A DNA stretch of 64,000 nucleotides from an uncultured Saprospiraceae bacterium (GTDB taxonomy: Bacteria > Bacteroidota > Bacteroidia > Chitinophagales > Saprospiraceae). The first letter of the stretch is position 1. Each line of letters begins with the position of its first letter. Location of the stretch: assembly GCA_905480605.1 (NCBI GenBank), contig CAJQRD010000037.1, positions 38,970 to 102,969 on the forward strand, read 5' to 3'. Below, piece after piece: positions 1 through 8,467 of the stretch. Both the position numbers and the translations under genes were made by a program. Under the pieces are notes generated by a model that was given only the letters and a program-made list of their open reading frames with translations, was not told where the DNA came from and made no database searches.

Positions 1-1
1 T

Positions 2-1342
2 CAACTTTCAATTGCCGACGCTCTTAAAAGATTACTTCTACCATCAATAGAAAATGAAATAAAAAAATCATCCAAACTAAAGGCTGACCTAGAGGCTATT
101 CTCGTTTTTTCAAAAAACCTAAAAGAACTATTGCTGTCGGCCCCATTAGGAGGTAAAAATATTTTAGCACTTGATCCTGGATTTAGATCTGGATGTAAAT
201 TGGCTATTATTGACACTAACGGAAACCTAATACACGACCAAACTATTTTTCCACATCCACCGCAATCCCAAAAAATTGAAGCACAAAATACAATAGCACA
301 CTTGGTAGATAAATTCAAAGTTGAAGCTTTTGCTATTGGCAATGGAACTGCGGGAAAAGAAACATACAAACTTGTCAATGAAATGAGTTTTGAATTTCCA
401 GTTGATGTTTTCTTTATTAATGAAAGTGGTGCTTCAATTTATTCAGCATCAGAAATTGCAAGAGAAGAATTTCCCAACAAAGACATTACAGTCAGAGGTG
501 CGGTCTCAATAGGAAGACGACTAATGGATCCACTTGCAGAATTTGTAAAAATAGATCCTAAGTCTATAGGAGTAGGACAATATCAGCACGATGTCAATCA
601 AAACTTATTGAAAGAAAGCCTTAATGAAACCATATCTACATGTGTGAATTCTGTTGGCATAAATTTAAATACAGCAAGTGCGCAGTTATTAACTCATGTT
701 TCAGGTTTAGGCTCTGTACTGGGAAAAAATATTGTTGAATTTAGAAAAGAAAAGGGTTCCTTTTCTGAACGTAAACAATTACTGAAAGTCCCAAGAATGG
801 GTAAAAAAGCATATGAACAATGTGCTGGGTTTTTGAGAATAAAAGAAGGAGTTAATCCTTTAGACAACACCGCAGTACATCCAGAGTCCTATAAGATTGT
901 TCATAAGATGGCCAAGGATTTAAAATTATCAGTTGAACAATTGGTATTAGACAAAGATGCTCAAAGACAAATACCGCTAAAAAACTATTGTACAGAAGCT
1001 ATTGGACTTCCAACATTAAAGGATATTGTCAAAGAGTTAGACAAGCCAGGTCTCGACCCAAGAGGTAAAGCAAGTGCTGTGAAATTCTCTAACAGTATAA
1101 ACTCTATTGAAGATCTAAACATTGGCATGGTCTTACCAGGCGTTGTAAATAATGTGACTAAGTTTGGTGCATTTGTAGATATTGGAATCAAAGAGTCTGG
1201 TCTAGTTCATATTTCAGAAATCACAAATCGATTTATCACAGATGTTTCCGAAATATTAAGTGTAAATCAAGAGGTAAGTGTAAAAGTAATATCTATAGAT
1301 GCTGATCGTAAGAGAGTGGGCCTAAGTATCAAGCAAGCTTAG
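2..1342 (+). CDS. tex: Tex-family RNA-binding transcription accessory protein, 3' part only
   Basis: The reading frame is already open at base 2, so the gene begins outside the window; about 446 C-terminal residues are visible. In order they show the RLLLPSIENE segment, the YqgF/RuvX-like domain (LALDPGFRSGCK), a helix-hairpin-helix region (TASAQLLTHVSGLG ... PRMGKKAYEQCAGFLRI) and a C-terminal S1 RNA-binding domain (GMVLPGVVNNVTKFGAFVDIG ... SGLVHISEI). Tex is a cytoplasmic nucleic-acid-binding protein linked to transcription and transcript stability. An internal ATG at 131 is not the start, because conserved Tex sequence precedes it. The family is clear; the exact role here is inferred. Confidence 0.95.
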   Translation, partial: QLSIADALKRLLLPSIENEIKKSSKLKADLEAILVFSKNLKELLLSAPLGGKNILALDPGFRSGCKLAIIDTNGNLIHDQTIFPHPPQSQKIEAQNTIAHLVDKFKVEAFAIGNGTAGKETYKLVNEMSFEFPVDVFFINESGASIYSASEIAREEFPNKDITVRGAVSIGRRLMDPLAEFVKIDPKSIGVGQYQHDVNQNLLKESLNETISTCVNSVGINLNTASAQLLTHVSGLGSVLGKNIVEFRKEKGSFSERKQLLKVPRMGKKAYEQCAGFLRIKEGVNPLDNTAVHPESYKIVHKMAKDLKLSVEQLVLDKDAQRQIPLKNYCTEAIGLPTLKDIVKELDKPGLDPRGKASAVKFSNSINSIEDLNIGMVLPGVVNNVTKFGAFVDIGIKESGLVHISEITNRFITDVSEILSVNQEVSVKVISIDADRKRVGLSIKQA

Positions 1343-1900
1343 TACCTAAAGCTGTAACTTTGAAAACAGCACCGTTCCGATATTTCCCTTTGTACCTATT
1401 TATAATAATTCCTCCAATTATTCCTGGCACAGCCCATGGAATTGCAATCAATGGACCTTTGTAAAAGTGCCCAAAAAATATTGACTCTCAAAAAGCTAAG
1501 AACACTGTATAGGCTGCAATCCCCGTAGATATCACCCCATTTAAGTGATCAATATACCAACTGGAAAAACACCTACAATGGAAGTAACATAAAATGAATT
1601 CAATAAATATCCCCATGAAAATGAACTGCCATTATTAAAAACTGTCAACAAATAGCAAATGCACAAGCTGATAAAAAATAGTAGCAGCAAAATAAAAAGA
1701 GAGAGTTGTAATTCCTGACCCGGCGTTTAGAATATCAAAGGGTTGAACAAAATTTTAAAAAAGGAAAATAAACAGACCCACAAATGCGCACTGTCTAAGC
1801 ACCCCGAATGTATCAATTTCCTTAGGGAATGGTTGATTTAAAAGAGTCAATAACCTGTCAAATATATTATTTTTAAACTTCAATTGATATTTTTCCTTCT
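1329..1900 (-). pseudogene. decayed membrane protein resembling the N-terminus of Bacteroidota LytTR-type regulators
   Basis: No intact gene lies between tex and the next gene. The minus strand still reads as membrane protein in pieces: LLTLLNQPFPKEIDTFGVLR, then GLFIFLF, an in-frame TAA, then NFVQPFDI and a further hydrophobic stretch, a stop, and after frame changes GPLIAIPWAVPGIIGGIIINR ending at a TGA inside the tex 3' end. The 'LNQPFP ... GLFxFLFLxxFQPF' pattern is what I know from membrane-anchored LytTR regulators of Bacteroidota. No DNA-binding domain remains. The strand and decay are seen directly; the family is an inference from one motif. Confidence 0.5.
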
Positions 1901-2023
1901 TTAAAACACCCAAAATAACAAAAGCTTCGTTTTAATAAGGTCTAAAACAAATTTAATCTAGACACTTTAAGCTAAATATCTGATTTAGTAGTACCTTTAT
2001 ATTAAATATAATTATAATATATT

Positions 2024-2935
2024 ATGAAGTTAAAATTTGTACTCGGTTTAAGTATCGGTCTTATCATTGGTTTGTCTACACATTTATCTATTGTTCAAGC
2101 CAATTTAATTGATGAAGAAAACAGATCAATTGTTACTACACTTCCTCAAATAATTGAAGCCATAGACTTAGATAAAACATTCACCTTTGCTGGAGAAGAT
2201 ATGCCAAATAATTTTGACAATAAAGAACGATTAGATAGGGAGTTGCTGGTAAACGCCTATTGGCAATCGGCGACCTTAATGCATATAAAAGCAGCCAATA
2301 GGTACTTTCCAACCATTGAACGCATCTTAGCTGAAAATGGCATACCTGATGATTTTAAATATTTAGCTGTTGCAGAAAGCAGCCTTAGACATGTGTCATC
2401 TCCAGCCAATGCGAAAGGATTTTGGCAGTTCAGAAAACTTGCTGCCAAAGAATTCAACCTAGAAGTTAATGATGAAGTTGATGAAAGATATCACACTGAA
2501 AAAGCAACACTAGCTGCTTGCAAATATTTAAAGCAACTTTACGAAAGGTTCGGTTCATGGTCAAATGCAGCTGCATCTTACAATGTGGGACCTACAAACT
2601 ATAGAAGAATACTTAACAGTCAGGGACAAGACAACTTCTATGATTTAAATCTTAATTCTGAAACAAGCAGATATGTATTTAGACTGATGGCCATCAAGGA
2701 AATTATGACAAATCCATCTCATTATGGATTCTACTTGGGCGACAATGAAAAATACCAGCCATTGGATAATCACTATGAAGTTACCGTGGACAAAACAATT
2801 AGCAGCTGGAGTGAATTTGCAAAAGAACATGGCGTCAGCTATAGAATGTTAAAAGTTTATAACCCTTGGCTCAGAGATACAAAGCTCACTGTTATCAATA
2901 ACAAATACCAAATTAAAATTCCTAAGGCGAGCTAA
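2024..2935 (+). CDS. secreted lytic transglycosylase (SLT domain)
   Basis: This is a 303-residue murein-cleaving enzyme that should cut the MurNAc-GlcNAc bond in the periplasm. It has a signal peptide (residues 1-26, ending VQA), then an SLT/goose-lysozyme-like domain. The catalytic Glu is E118 in AESSLRH, followed by SPANAKGFWQF and the AAASYNVGP motif near 183-190. The C-terminal 50 residues (YRMLKVYNPWLRDTKL) look like the short LysM-like tail of MltD-type enzymes. The start ATG lies directly after an AT-rich leader. It is the first of three successive cell-wall hydrolases. No partner protein is visible that would reveal its regulation. Confidence 0.9.
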   Translation: MKLKFVLGLSIGLIIGLSTHLSIVQANLIDEENRSIVTTLPQIIEAIDLDKTFTFAGEDMPNNFDNKERLDRELLVNAYWQSATLMHIKAANRYFPTIERILAENGIPDDFKYLAVAESSLRHVSSPANAKGFWQFRKLAAKEFNLEVNDEVDERYHTEKATLAACKYLKQLYERFGSWSNAAASYNVGPTNYRRILNSQGQDNFYDLNLNSETSRYVFRLMAIKEIMTNPSHYGFYLGDNEKYQPLDNHYEVTVDKTISSWSEFAKEHGVSYRMLKVYNPWLRDTKLTVINNKYQIKIPKAS

Positions 2936-2947
2936 AATATTTGATGG

Positions 2948-2972
2948 GAAGGCACTGTAATTTTATGCCTTC
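2948..2972 (+). terminator. weak hairpin after the lytic transglycosylase gene
   Basis: A 7-bp inverted repeat, GAAGGCA / TGCCTTC, with an 11-base loop starts 13 bases after the stop codon. No T-run follows, so it may be a transcript-end or processing hairpin and not a full intrinsic terminator. Confidence 0.35.
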
Positions 2973-3053
2973 AACATCCTAAATATTACACTTTATCTAA
3001 TATTTAGATTCAGAACATATTTTTTGCATATCTTCCGAATGTAATATCAATTT

Positions 3054-3695
3054 ATGCTAAAGATTTTAGGTTCTATAATAGAGCTTGTTTCTATTATTAT
3101 TTTTCCATTCGTTGTATTAATAAGAACAGCAGTCTACCTGCATGTTGAAGAAAAATTAATTCCCTGGGCCTGTATTGCCGGAGGTGTAAGTTTTACAGCC
3201 ATTTTAATCTTCCTATATCTAACAATTTTCTATGGCCGCTTAAGCAAAAAAAATAGACCTAGTTTTAAAACAAAATTTCTAGTTGCATTTTTTATTGTTG
3301 GAATATACTCAGCACATGGCTTGTTTTATATTTCAAGCGATAACTTTAAATCTGCTGACCTAAGAGATGAGATAAGAAAAGTACACCCCATTCTAAGATT
3401 AAGTGTGAGCACTATAGCGCATTTAGATAAAAAATTAATAATAACAGATGGCGATCGCCAGCCAGAAGATTACATTAAAATGGGTCTTCCATCAAAAAAG
3501 CATTCTTTGCATTATAAGCAATCTAACGGTTACGCGCATGCGATTGATTTAAGAACAAATGGACGCTATGAGCTTCGTAATTTTTTTGTGCGTATTTACT
3601 TTAAGCTCATGGGCTTTCAAACGCTAAGGCATGTTGGAACAGATGACCACTTACATGTTTCTTTGAAAAGTCATGATCGACCTTACAGTAAGTAG
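3054..3695 (+). CDS. membrane protein with M15/hedgehog-type peptidase-like C-terminal domain
   Basis: A 213-residue protein with three predicted membrane segments (about 5-28, 38-60, 75-93) followed by a roughly 115-residue soluble domain. That domain contains ITDGDRQPEDY, then SLHYKQSNGYAHAIDLR (H153 and D165) and near the end GTDDHLHVSL (H199, H201). This spacing of His, Asp and HxH resembles the zinc site of M15 D,D- or L,D-peptidases and hedgehog-like folds, which cut peptide crosslinks of peptidoglycan. The gene is 24 bases upstream of a CHAP gene and follows a transglycosylase, which supports a cell-wall role. Activity and exact subfamily are inferred. Confidence 0.65.
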   Translation: MLKILGSIIELVSIIIFPFVVLIRTAVYLHVEEKLIPWACIAGGVSFTAILIFLYLTIFYGRLSKKNRPSFKTKFLVAFFIVGIYSAHGLFYISSDNFKSADLRDEIRKVHPILRLSVSTIAHLDKKLIITDGDRQPEDYIKMGLPSKKHSLHYKQSNGYAHAIDLRTNGRYELRNFFVRIYFKLMGFQTLRHVGTDDHLHVSLKSHDRPYSK

Positions 3696-3719
3696 TAAAT
3701 TTACTTTCAGAAATATTAC

Positions 3720-4382
3720 ATGAGACAAGAAAAGGCCAAAGCTATAATAATCACAACCTTAATTTTTGGAGGCCTAGTTTGGTGGCTATTGGGACTACCT
3801 GGACTTAACTCATTTAAAAGTAAAATAACAAAATCCACATCCTACAAAACTTCAAATAAAAACACAAATTCAGATTCCAAAAAGGTTACAAAAGGTACAA
3901 TTATTGACTCGTACAAAGGTGTTAAGGTATATTATAATGGCAATGTAAGTCACGTCAATGACAGAAACAAAACTAAAGATGGCTATAACCTTGGTTTAAA
4001 GTACCAATGTGTAGAATTTGCAAAACGCTTTTTCTATGAAAGGTACAATCACAAAATGCCAGATAGCTATGGACACGCCAAGGATTTTTATAATACTAAA
4101 TACAAGCATGGTTCAATCAATACAGAAAGAAACATGTATCAGTATAAAAACAAAGGTTCTGAAAAACCTAAAGTCAATGACCTTATTGTAATCGGACCTA
4201 CAAAATCCAATACGTTTGGTCATTTAGTTATAGTTACCAAAATCTATAAAAACGAAATCTCATTTATACAACAAAATCCAGGGCCAAAAAATCCAAGTCG
4301 TGGTAAGTTTCGTATTGACTATAACAACGGTATTTGGTCAATAGAGTCCAACGCTATTCTAGGTTGGCTAAGATTAAAGTAA
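3720..4382 (+). CDS. membrane-anchored CHAP-domain peptidoglycan amidase/endopeptidase
   Basis: A 220-residue protein with one N-terminal membrane anchor (about 8-28), a Ser/Lys/Thr-rich linker to about residue 60, and a CHAP domain. The expected triad is visible: Cys97 in KYQCVEFAKRFFY, His168 in TFGHLVIVTK and Asn186 in FIQQNPG. CHAP enzymes cleave amide or peptide bonds in peptidoglycan or glutathionylspermidine; with this anchor it would act on the wall from the outer face of the inner membrane. It is likely co-transcribed with the M15-like gene 24 bases upstream. Confidence 0.85.
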   Translation: MRQEKAKAIIITTLIFGGLVWWLLGLPGLNSFKSKITKSTSYKTSNKNTNSDSKKVTKGTIIDSYKGVKVYYNGNVSHVNDRNKTKDGYNLGLKYQCVEFAKRFFYERYNHKMPDSYGHAKDFYNTKYKHGSINTERNMYQYKNKGSEKPKVNDLIVIGPTKSNTFGHLVIVTKIYKNEISFIQQNPGPKNPSRGKFRIDYNNGIWSIESNAILGWLRLK

Positions 4383-4456
4383 ACTCAGCATATAGGTTTA
4401 CATATCTATGACATACTATGAGTCAAAAAGCTTAATTTTACAGTCAAATTGCTAAA

Positions 4457-5002
4457 ATGAATTACTTGCTTATAAAAAGCCTTCATCTCATCTCCATGGT
4501 TGCATGGTTTGCAGGAGTTTTTTACCTGGTAAGGCTCTTTGTTTATCACACAGAAACATTCGATAAGAGTCAAGAAGAAAAGGGCATTTTGACCCAACAA
4601 TATCACATCATGGAACGCCGGTTATTTAATATTATCTGCCGACCAGCAATGCTGTTTACTTGGATTTTTGGTGTGTACATGATTTACCTTAATGGCATGG
4701 ACTGGTTAAAAGAAAACCCTTGGATGCACGCCAAGTTGTTATTGGTGTTTTTGCTTTCTGGCTACACAGAGTATAGCAGCAGAATAATAAAACAATTACA
4801 TAAAGGTAAGGTCGTTATGACATCTTTTAACTTTAGATTGTACAACGAAGTTCCATTTTTACTTTTAGCAAGCATTATATTGTTGGCAGTGTACAAGAAC
4901 TTTCTGCAGTTTGGTTATGCCTTTGCTGGAATTGTTGCTTTTGCAATTGTACTTTTTATTTTCGCAAAACTTTATAAGAAACTAAGAACTAAAACGAACT
5001 AA
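4457..5002 (+). CDS. hemJ: protoporphyrinogen IX oxidase, HemJ/CopD-like family
   Basis: A 181-residue integral membrane protein with four to five membrane helices. It carries the family signature: His10 in KSLHLISMVAWFAGVFYLVR, the LFVYH motif, MERRLFNIICRPAM, and Lys93 in NPWMHAKLLLVF; His10 and Lys93 match the conserved heme-site residues of HemJ. HemJ oxidises protoporphyrinogen IX to protoporphyrin IX, the penultimate step of heme synthesis. The gene starts a same-strand run that ends with hemB, which strongly supports the assignment. The next gene starts 1 base after its stop. Confidence 0.93.
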   Translation: MNYLLIKSLHLISMVAWFAGVFYLVRLFVYHTETFDKSQEEKGILTQQYHIMERRLFNIICRPAMLFTWIFGVYMIYLNGMDWLKENPWMHAKLLLVFLLSGYTEYSSRIIKQLHKGKVVMTSFNFRLYNEVPFLLLASIILLAVYKNFLQFGYAFAGIVAFAIVLFIFAKLYKKLRTKTN

Positions 5003-5003
5003 C

Positions 5004-6023
5004 ATGAACAAGTTTTTAAAAATATTCATTTTTATTTTATTGGCATTAGCAGCATTGTATGTCGTCGCATGTTTTCTTGCTCCTAAAAAATTACAATTGG
5101 AAGTCGAAGAAACAATTGACGCTCAACCAAATTTAATTTACAATTTGGTAAACGACTTAAAGAAGTGGGAAGAATGGTCACCTTGGGCTAAATTGGACAG
5201 CAATGCCTTATATACATATACTAAGAGAACTGAAGGTGTTGGTGCATCATTCACGTGGAAAGGAAATAGTGAAGTAGGAGAAGGCACACAAACAATCAAA
5301 GAAAGTGTATTGGCAGAAAAGATAAAACTTGCTCTAGAATTTAATGGAGTAGATGGTATTTCAAACAGCACATGGAAATTCAAAGAAGAAAATGGTAAAA
5401 CAAAAGTAAGTTGGGATTATGATGGATCAGATACGGCATTTCCATTTAGAATTTTCAATTTATTAATGAAAAGTGGTTTAAAGAAAAGTTATCAAAAGGG
5501 TCTTACAGGACTAAAAAGCATTTCAGAAAAAAGAGCCAAAGAAAAAATTTACAACGGCTATGAAATTAAAGAAATGATAATGCCTGAAAAGCACTTCATC
5601 TTTAACAGACAAGAAGTAAAGATGGAAAACATTCAACAATTTTACAATCGAAATGTTGGTGTTCTATTTGCAAAGGCAGCCGCAGCAAATATTGAAACTG
5701 ATGGAATTTCAAGTAACTTATTCTTCAAGTGGGATGAAGAAAATGGTGTAACAGATATGGCCACAGGTCTTTCTGTAAGAGAACCAATTGACATCAAAGA
5801 CATGAGTTCACTTACAGTATCAGAAGGCAGAGCATTACAAGTAGATTACTACGGTGACTCAAGTAAATCATCAGAAGCACATTATGCCATTGATGAATAC
5901 ATGAAGGATTATGGATTGTTAAATGATCCACCTATCATTGAAGAAAATGTTACAGACGTTACGCAAGAAAAAGATCCAAACAAGTGGTTAACGAGAATAA
6001 CCTACTATATCGCTTCAAATTAA
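5004..6023 (+). CDS. SRPBCC-domain / GyrI-like-domain fusion protein, membrane anchored
   Basis: A 339-residue protein with an N-terminal membrane segment (about 5-26). An SRPBCC (polyketide-cyclase/START-like) domain follows at about 33-175 (EETIDAQPNLIYNLVNDLKKW ... GVGASFTWKGNSEVGEGTQ), then a GyrI-like effector-binding domain at about 185-338. Both are small-molecule-binding folds, and the GyrI-like fold is related to SOUL heme-binding proteins. It is coupled to hemJ (1 base apart) and precedes DUF6702, yidD and hemB. The domains are recognised from sequence patterns; a porphyrin-related ligand is only an inference from position. Confidence 0.8.
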   Translation: MNKFLKIFIFILLALAALYVVACFLAPKKLQLEVEETIDAQPNLIYNLVNDLKKWEEWSPWAKLDSNALYTYTKRTEGVGASFTWKGNSEVGEGTQTIKESVLAEKIKLALEFNGVDGISNSTWKFKEENGKTKVSWDYDGSDTAFPFRIFNLLMKSGLKKSYQKGLTGLKSISEKRAKEKIYNGYEIKEMIMPEKHFIFNRQEVKMENIQQFYNRNVGVLFAKAAAANIETDGISSNLFFKWDEENGVTDMATGLSVREPIDIKDMSSLTVSEGRALQVDYYGDSSKSSEAHYAIDEYMKDYGLLNDPPIIEENVTDVTQEKDPNKWLTRITYYIASN

Positions 6024-6095
6024 AAGAACTAAAGAAAGATCCGATGTGTTAATAATTATACAAACATCTTAGAACATCAATTTTTAAAAATATAA

Positions 6096-6596
6096 ATGAT
6101 TCAAATAATTACTTTTATTGTTCTTGTTTTTGCATCATCACCTTCAATGCATGAATTTCATCTAAGTAAGACTGAAGTCAATTATAAACCAGACCAAAAA
6201 GCACTCCAGCTTACTGTGCATATGTTTATAGATGATTTAGAAGAAGGTATAAAGTCATTTGATGACGAAAAATTAAGGTTATTTGAAAACGATGAATCAA
6301 TAAAATCTGATTCGTTGATTAACTTTTACATCAACAATTATTTAAAAATTAAATTGGATGATTCTGAAATTGAACTAAACTATTTAGGAAAAGAAATAAG
6401 TGATGACTTGGCAGGAGTTTGGTCTTATTTAGAACTAGAAAACGTTGAACCATTCGAAGTCATTTCAATAACCAATTTATTGTTGACTTCTACCTTTGAA
6501 GATCAAAAAAACATTATCAACATCAAGGTAAACAACAAATCAAAAGCATTTCACATCCTTGATAAAAATGATAATTTTAAAGTTATAAATATTTGA
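6096..6596 (+). CDS. DUF6702-family small exported protein
   Basis: A 166-residue protein with a short signal peptide (about 1-17). It contains [31 protein letters not shown] and a C-terminal beta-rich part with [15 protein letters not shown], the pattern of the Bacteroidota DUF6702 family. Function is unknown; many members are annotated only as exported proteins. Its TGA stop overlaps the TTG start of yidD (TTGA), so the two are translationally coupled. No catalytic motif is visible. Confidence 0.75.
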   Translation: MIQIITFIVLVFASSPSMHEFHLSKTEVNYKPDQKALQLTVHMFIDDLEEGIKSFDDEKLRLFENDESIKSDSLINFYINNYLKIKLDDSEIELNYLGKEISDDLAGVWSYLELENVEPFEVISITNLLLTSTFEDQKNIINIKVNNKSKAFHILDKNDNFKVINI

Positions 6597-6850
6597 AAAA
6601 TCCTTTAAAATATCTTTTTATTTTGCCTATCAGATTTTACCAAAAATTTGTTTCACCTATTCTAGGTCCAACCTGCAGATATCAACCTACATGCTCTCAT
6701 TATATGGTTGAAGCCATTGAGGAATGGGGGCCGGTAAAAGGACTTTGGTTAGGATTAAAACGAATTGGACGGTGTCACCCTTGGGCAGGATTTGGAGATG
6801 ACCCTGTTCCTAAAAAAATAAAAAATGTTAGTAAGACCGAGAAGAAATAG
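6593..6850 (+). CDS. yidD: membrane protein insertion efficiency factor YidD
   Basis: An 85-residue protein with the complete YidD pattern: [25 protein letters not shown], then [19 protein letters not shown] and GRCHPW. The three cysteines (in TCRYQPTC and GRC) are conserved. YidD is an amphipathic inner-membrane-associated protein that assists YidC-dependent membrane insertion. Translation starts with TTG, overlapping the previous stop, and the 3' end overlaps hemB by 26 bases. In many bacteria yidD follows rnpA; here it lies about 11 kb from rnpA inside a heme gene run. Confidence 0.95.
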   Translation: MKNPLKYLFILPIRFYQKFVSPILGPTCRYQPTCSHYMVEAIEEWGPVKGLWLGLKRIGRCHPWAGFGDDPVPKKIKNVSKTEKK

Positions 6851-7829
6851 AAAATCAGCAAGTGTACGTGCATTGGTAAGAGAAAACAAAGTCACTGGAG
6901 ATGACTTGATAATGCCTTTGTTTTTAGTTGAAGGTAAAAAAGTGAATGAAGTAATTCAATCGCTACCTGTTGCTAACAGACAATCACTGGATACTATAAT
7001 GAAGGAAATAGCTGAATGTCTCAAATTAGGCGTTCACAGTTTTATCATGTTCCCAAAGATACCTGACGAATTCAAAGATAAAACAGCTACTTACAGTTAT
7101 GATCCAAAAAACTTCTACCTAAAAGCTGCTACAAAAATCAAAAAGAAATATCCCTCAATCACACTTATTAGTGATGTAGCATTAGATCCATACAGCATTG
7201 ATGGACACGATGGCATAGTAAGAAACGGAGAAATAAAAAATGATGAAACATTAGATGTCCTAGAAAAAATGGCAGTTGCACAGGCAGATGCTGGCTTTGA
7301 TGTTCTTGGACCATCAGACATGATGGATGGCAGAATAGAAGCCATAAGAGATGCCTTAGATGTAGAAGGGCATTCTAACGTATCTATAATGTCTTATACC
7401 GCTAAATATGCCAGTGGATTTTATGGACCATTCAGGGATGCATTAGACTCCGCACCCGTCAACGACCCTAATATACCAAAAGATAAAAAGACATATCAAA
7501 TGGATCCAGCCAATGCTACAGAAGCATTGATAGAGGCAGAATTGGATAGTCTTGAAGGTGCTGATTTTTTGATGGTCAAACCAGCCATTAACTATCTTGA
7601 TATAATTAGGCTTCTCAAAGAAAACTCTACCCTGCCCATTGCTGCTTATCATGTCAGTGGAGAATGTGCCATGCTAATTGCAGCATGTCAAAACGGATGG
7701 TTGGAATATACTTCTGTTATGCCAGAAGCTCTGCTGTCTATTAAGCGGGCAGGAGCTGATGTTATAATTACATACTTTGCAAAAGATTTTATGAAATTGC
7801 AATTAAACAAAAAGGTCAGTCTTAAGTAA
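6825..7829 (+). CDS. hemB: delta-aminolevulinic acid dehydratase (porphobilinogen synthase)
   Basis: A 334-residue cytoplasmic enzyme that condenses two 5-aminolevulinate molecules to porphobilinogen. Schiff-base lysines are visible at about K194 ([17 protein letters not shown]) and K252 ([13 protein letters not shown]), and the AYHVSGE motif is present. The usual zinc-binding cysteines are replaced: the site reads [14 protein letters not shown], as in magnesium-type HemB. The start at 6825 gives the normal [12 protein letters not shown]-terminus and overlaps yidD. With hemJ upstream it makes this a heme-linked operon. Confidence 0.97.
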   Translation: MLVRPRRNRKSASVRALVRENKVTGDDLIMPLFLVEGKKVNEVIQSLPVANRQSLDTIMKEIAECLKLGVHSFIMFPKIPDEFKDKTATYSYDPKNFYLKAATKIKKKYPSITLISDVALDPYSIDGHDGIVRNGEIKNDETLDVLEKMAVAQADAGFDVLGPSDMMDGRIEAIRDALDVEGHSNVSIMSYTAKYASGFYGPFRDALDSAPVNDPNIPKDKKTYQMDPANATEALIEAELDSLEGADFLMVKPAINYLDIIRLLKENSTLPIAAYHVSGECAMLIAACQNGWLEYTSVMPEALLSIKRAGADVIITYFAKDFMKLQLNKKVSLK

Positions 7830-7936
7830 GATCAGACTCTTGCTGAAAAATCTATTTTCTTGCTCTTTAAGCCTTATTTATTACAAAAAAGCTTTAATTT
7901 AAGCCTTTATATTAAAGTGATTTAAAAAATACAATT

Positions 7937-8467
7937 ATGGCTATAGGTAGACCCTTTAACTTACAAAAATGGATTGATGAAAACCGTGATGCTCTAAAAC
8001 CACCCGTTGGCAATAGAAATCTATATAAAGATGCAGGTGATTATATTGTTATGATAGTTGCTGGACCAAATGCGCGAAAAGATTATCACTACAATGAAAC
8101 AGAGGAATTGTTCTATCAAATTGAGGGCGATATCATTGTTAGAATTCAAGAAGATGGTAAGGCTGTCGATATTCCAATCAAAGAGGGTGAGATGTTTTTA
8201 TTACCAGCGAAAGTTCCTCATTCACCTATACGTGCTGACAAATCAATTGGATTGGTTGTCGAATTGAAAAGGTCGCCTGAAAACAAAGATGGTCTTATGT
8301 GGTTTTGTGACAATTGCAACAACAAACTTCATGAAAACTATTTTGATTTAAAAAACGTGGAAAAAGATTTCCTTCCTAGATTCAAAGAATACTACTCAAC
8401 TGAAAAGTTTAGAACCTGCAGTAAGTGTGGTGAAGTCATGGAAACCGACAAGAGATTTATAGAATAA
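7937..8467 (+). CDS. nbaC: 3-hydroxyanthranilate 3,4-dioxygenase
   Basis: A 176-residue cupin enzyme that opens the ring of 3-hydroxyanthranilate, giving 2-amino-3-carboxymuconate semialdehyde, the precursor of quinolinate in the kynurenine pathway. Iron ligands are H51, E57 (DYHYNETEELFYQIEGD) and H95 (PAKVPHSP). The C-terminal rubredoxin-like metal site of the bacterial enzyme is intact: C124/C127 (FCDNC) and C161/C164 (CSKCG). No other kynurenine gene lies in the window. The next start codon comes immediately after its stop. Confidence 0.95.
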   Translation: MAIGRPFNLQKWIDENRDALKPPVGNRNLYKDAGDYIVMIVAGPNARKDYHYNETEELFYQIEGDIIVRIQEDGKAVDIPIKEGEMFLLPAKVPHSPIRADKSIGLVVELKRSPENKDGLMWFCDNCNNKLHENYFDLKNVEKDFLPRFKEYYSTEKFRTCSKCGEVMETDKRFIE

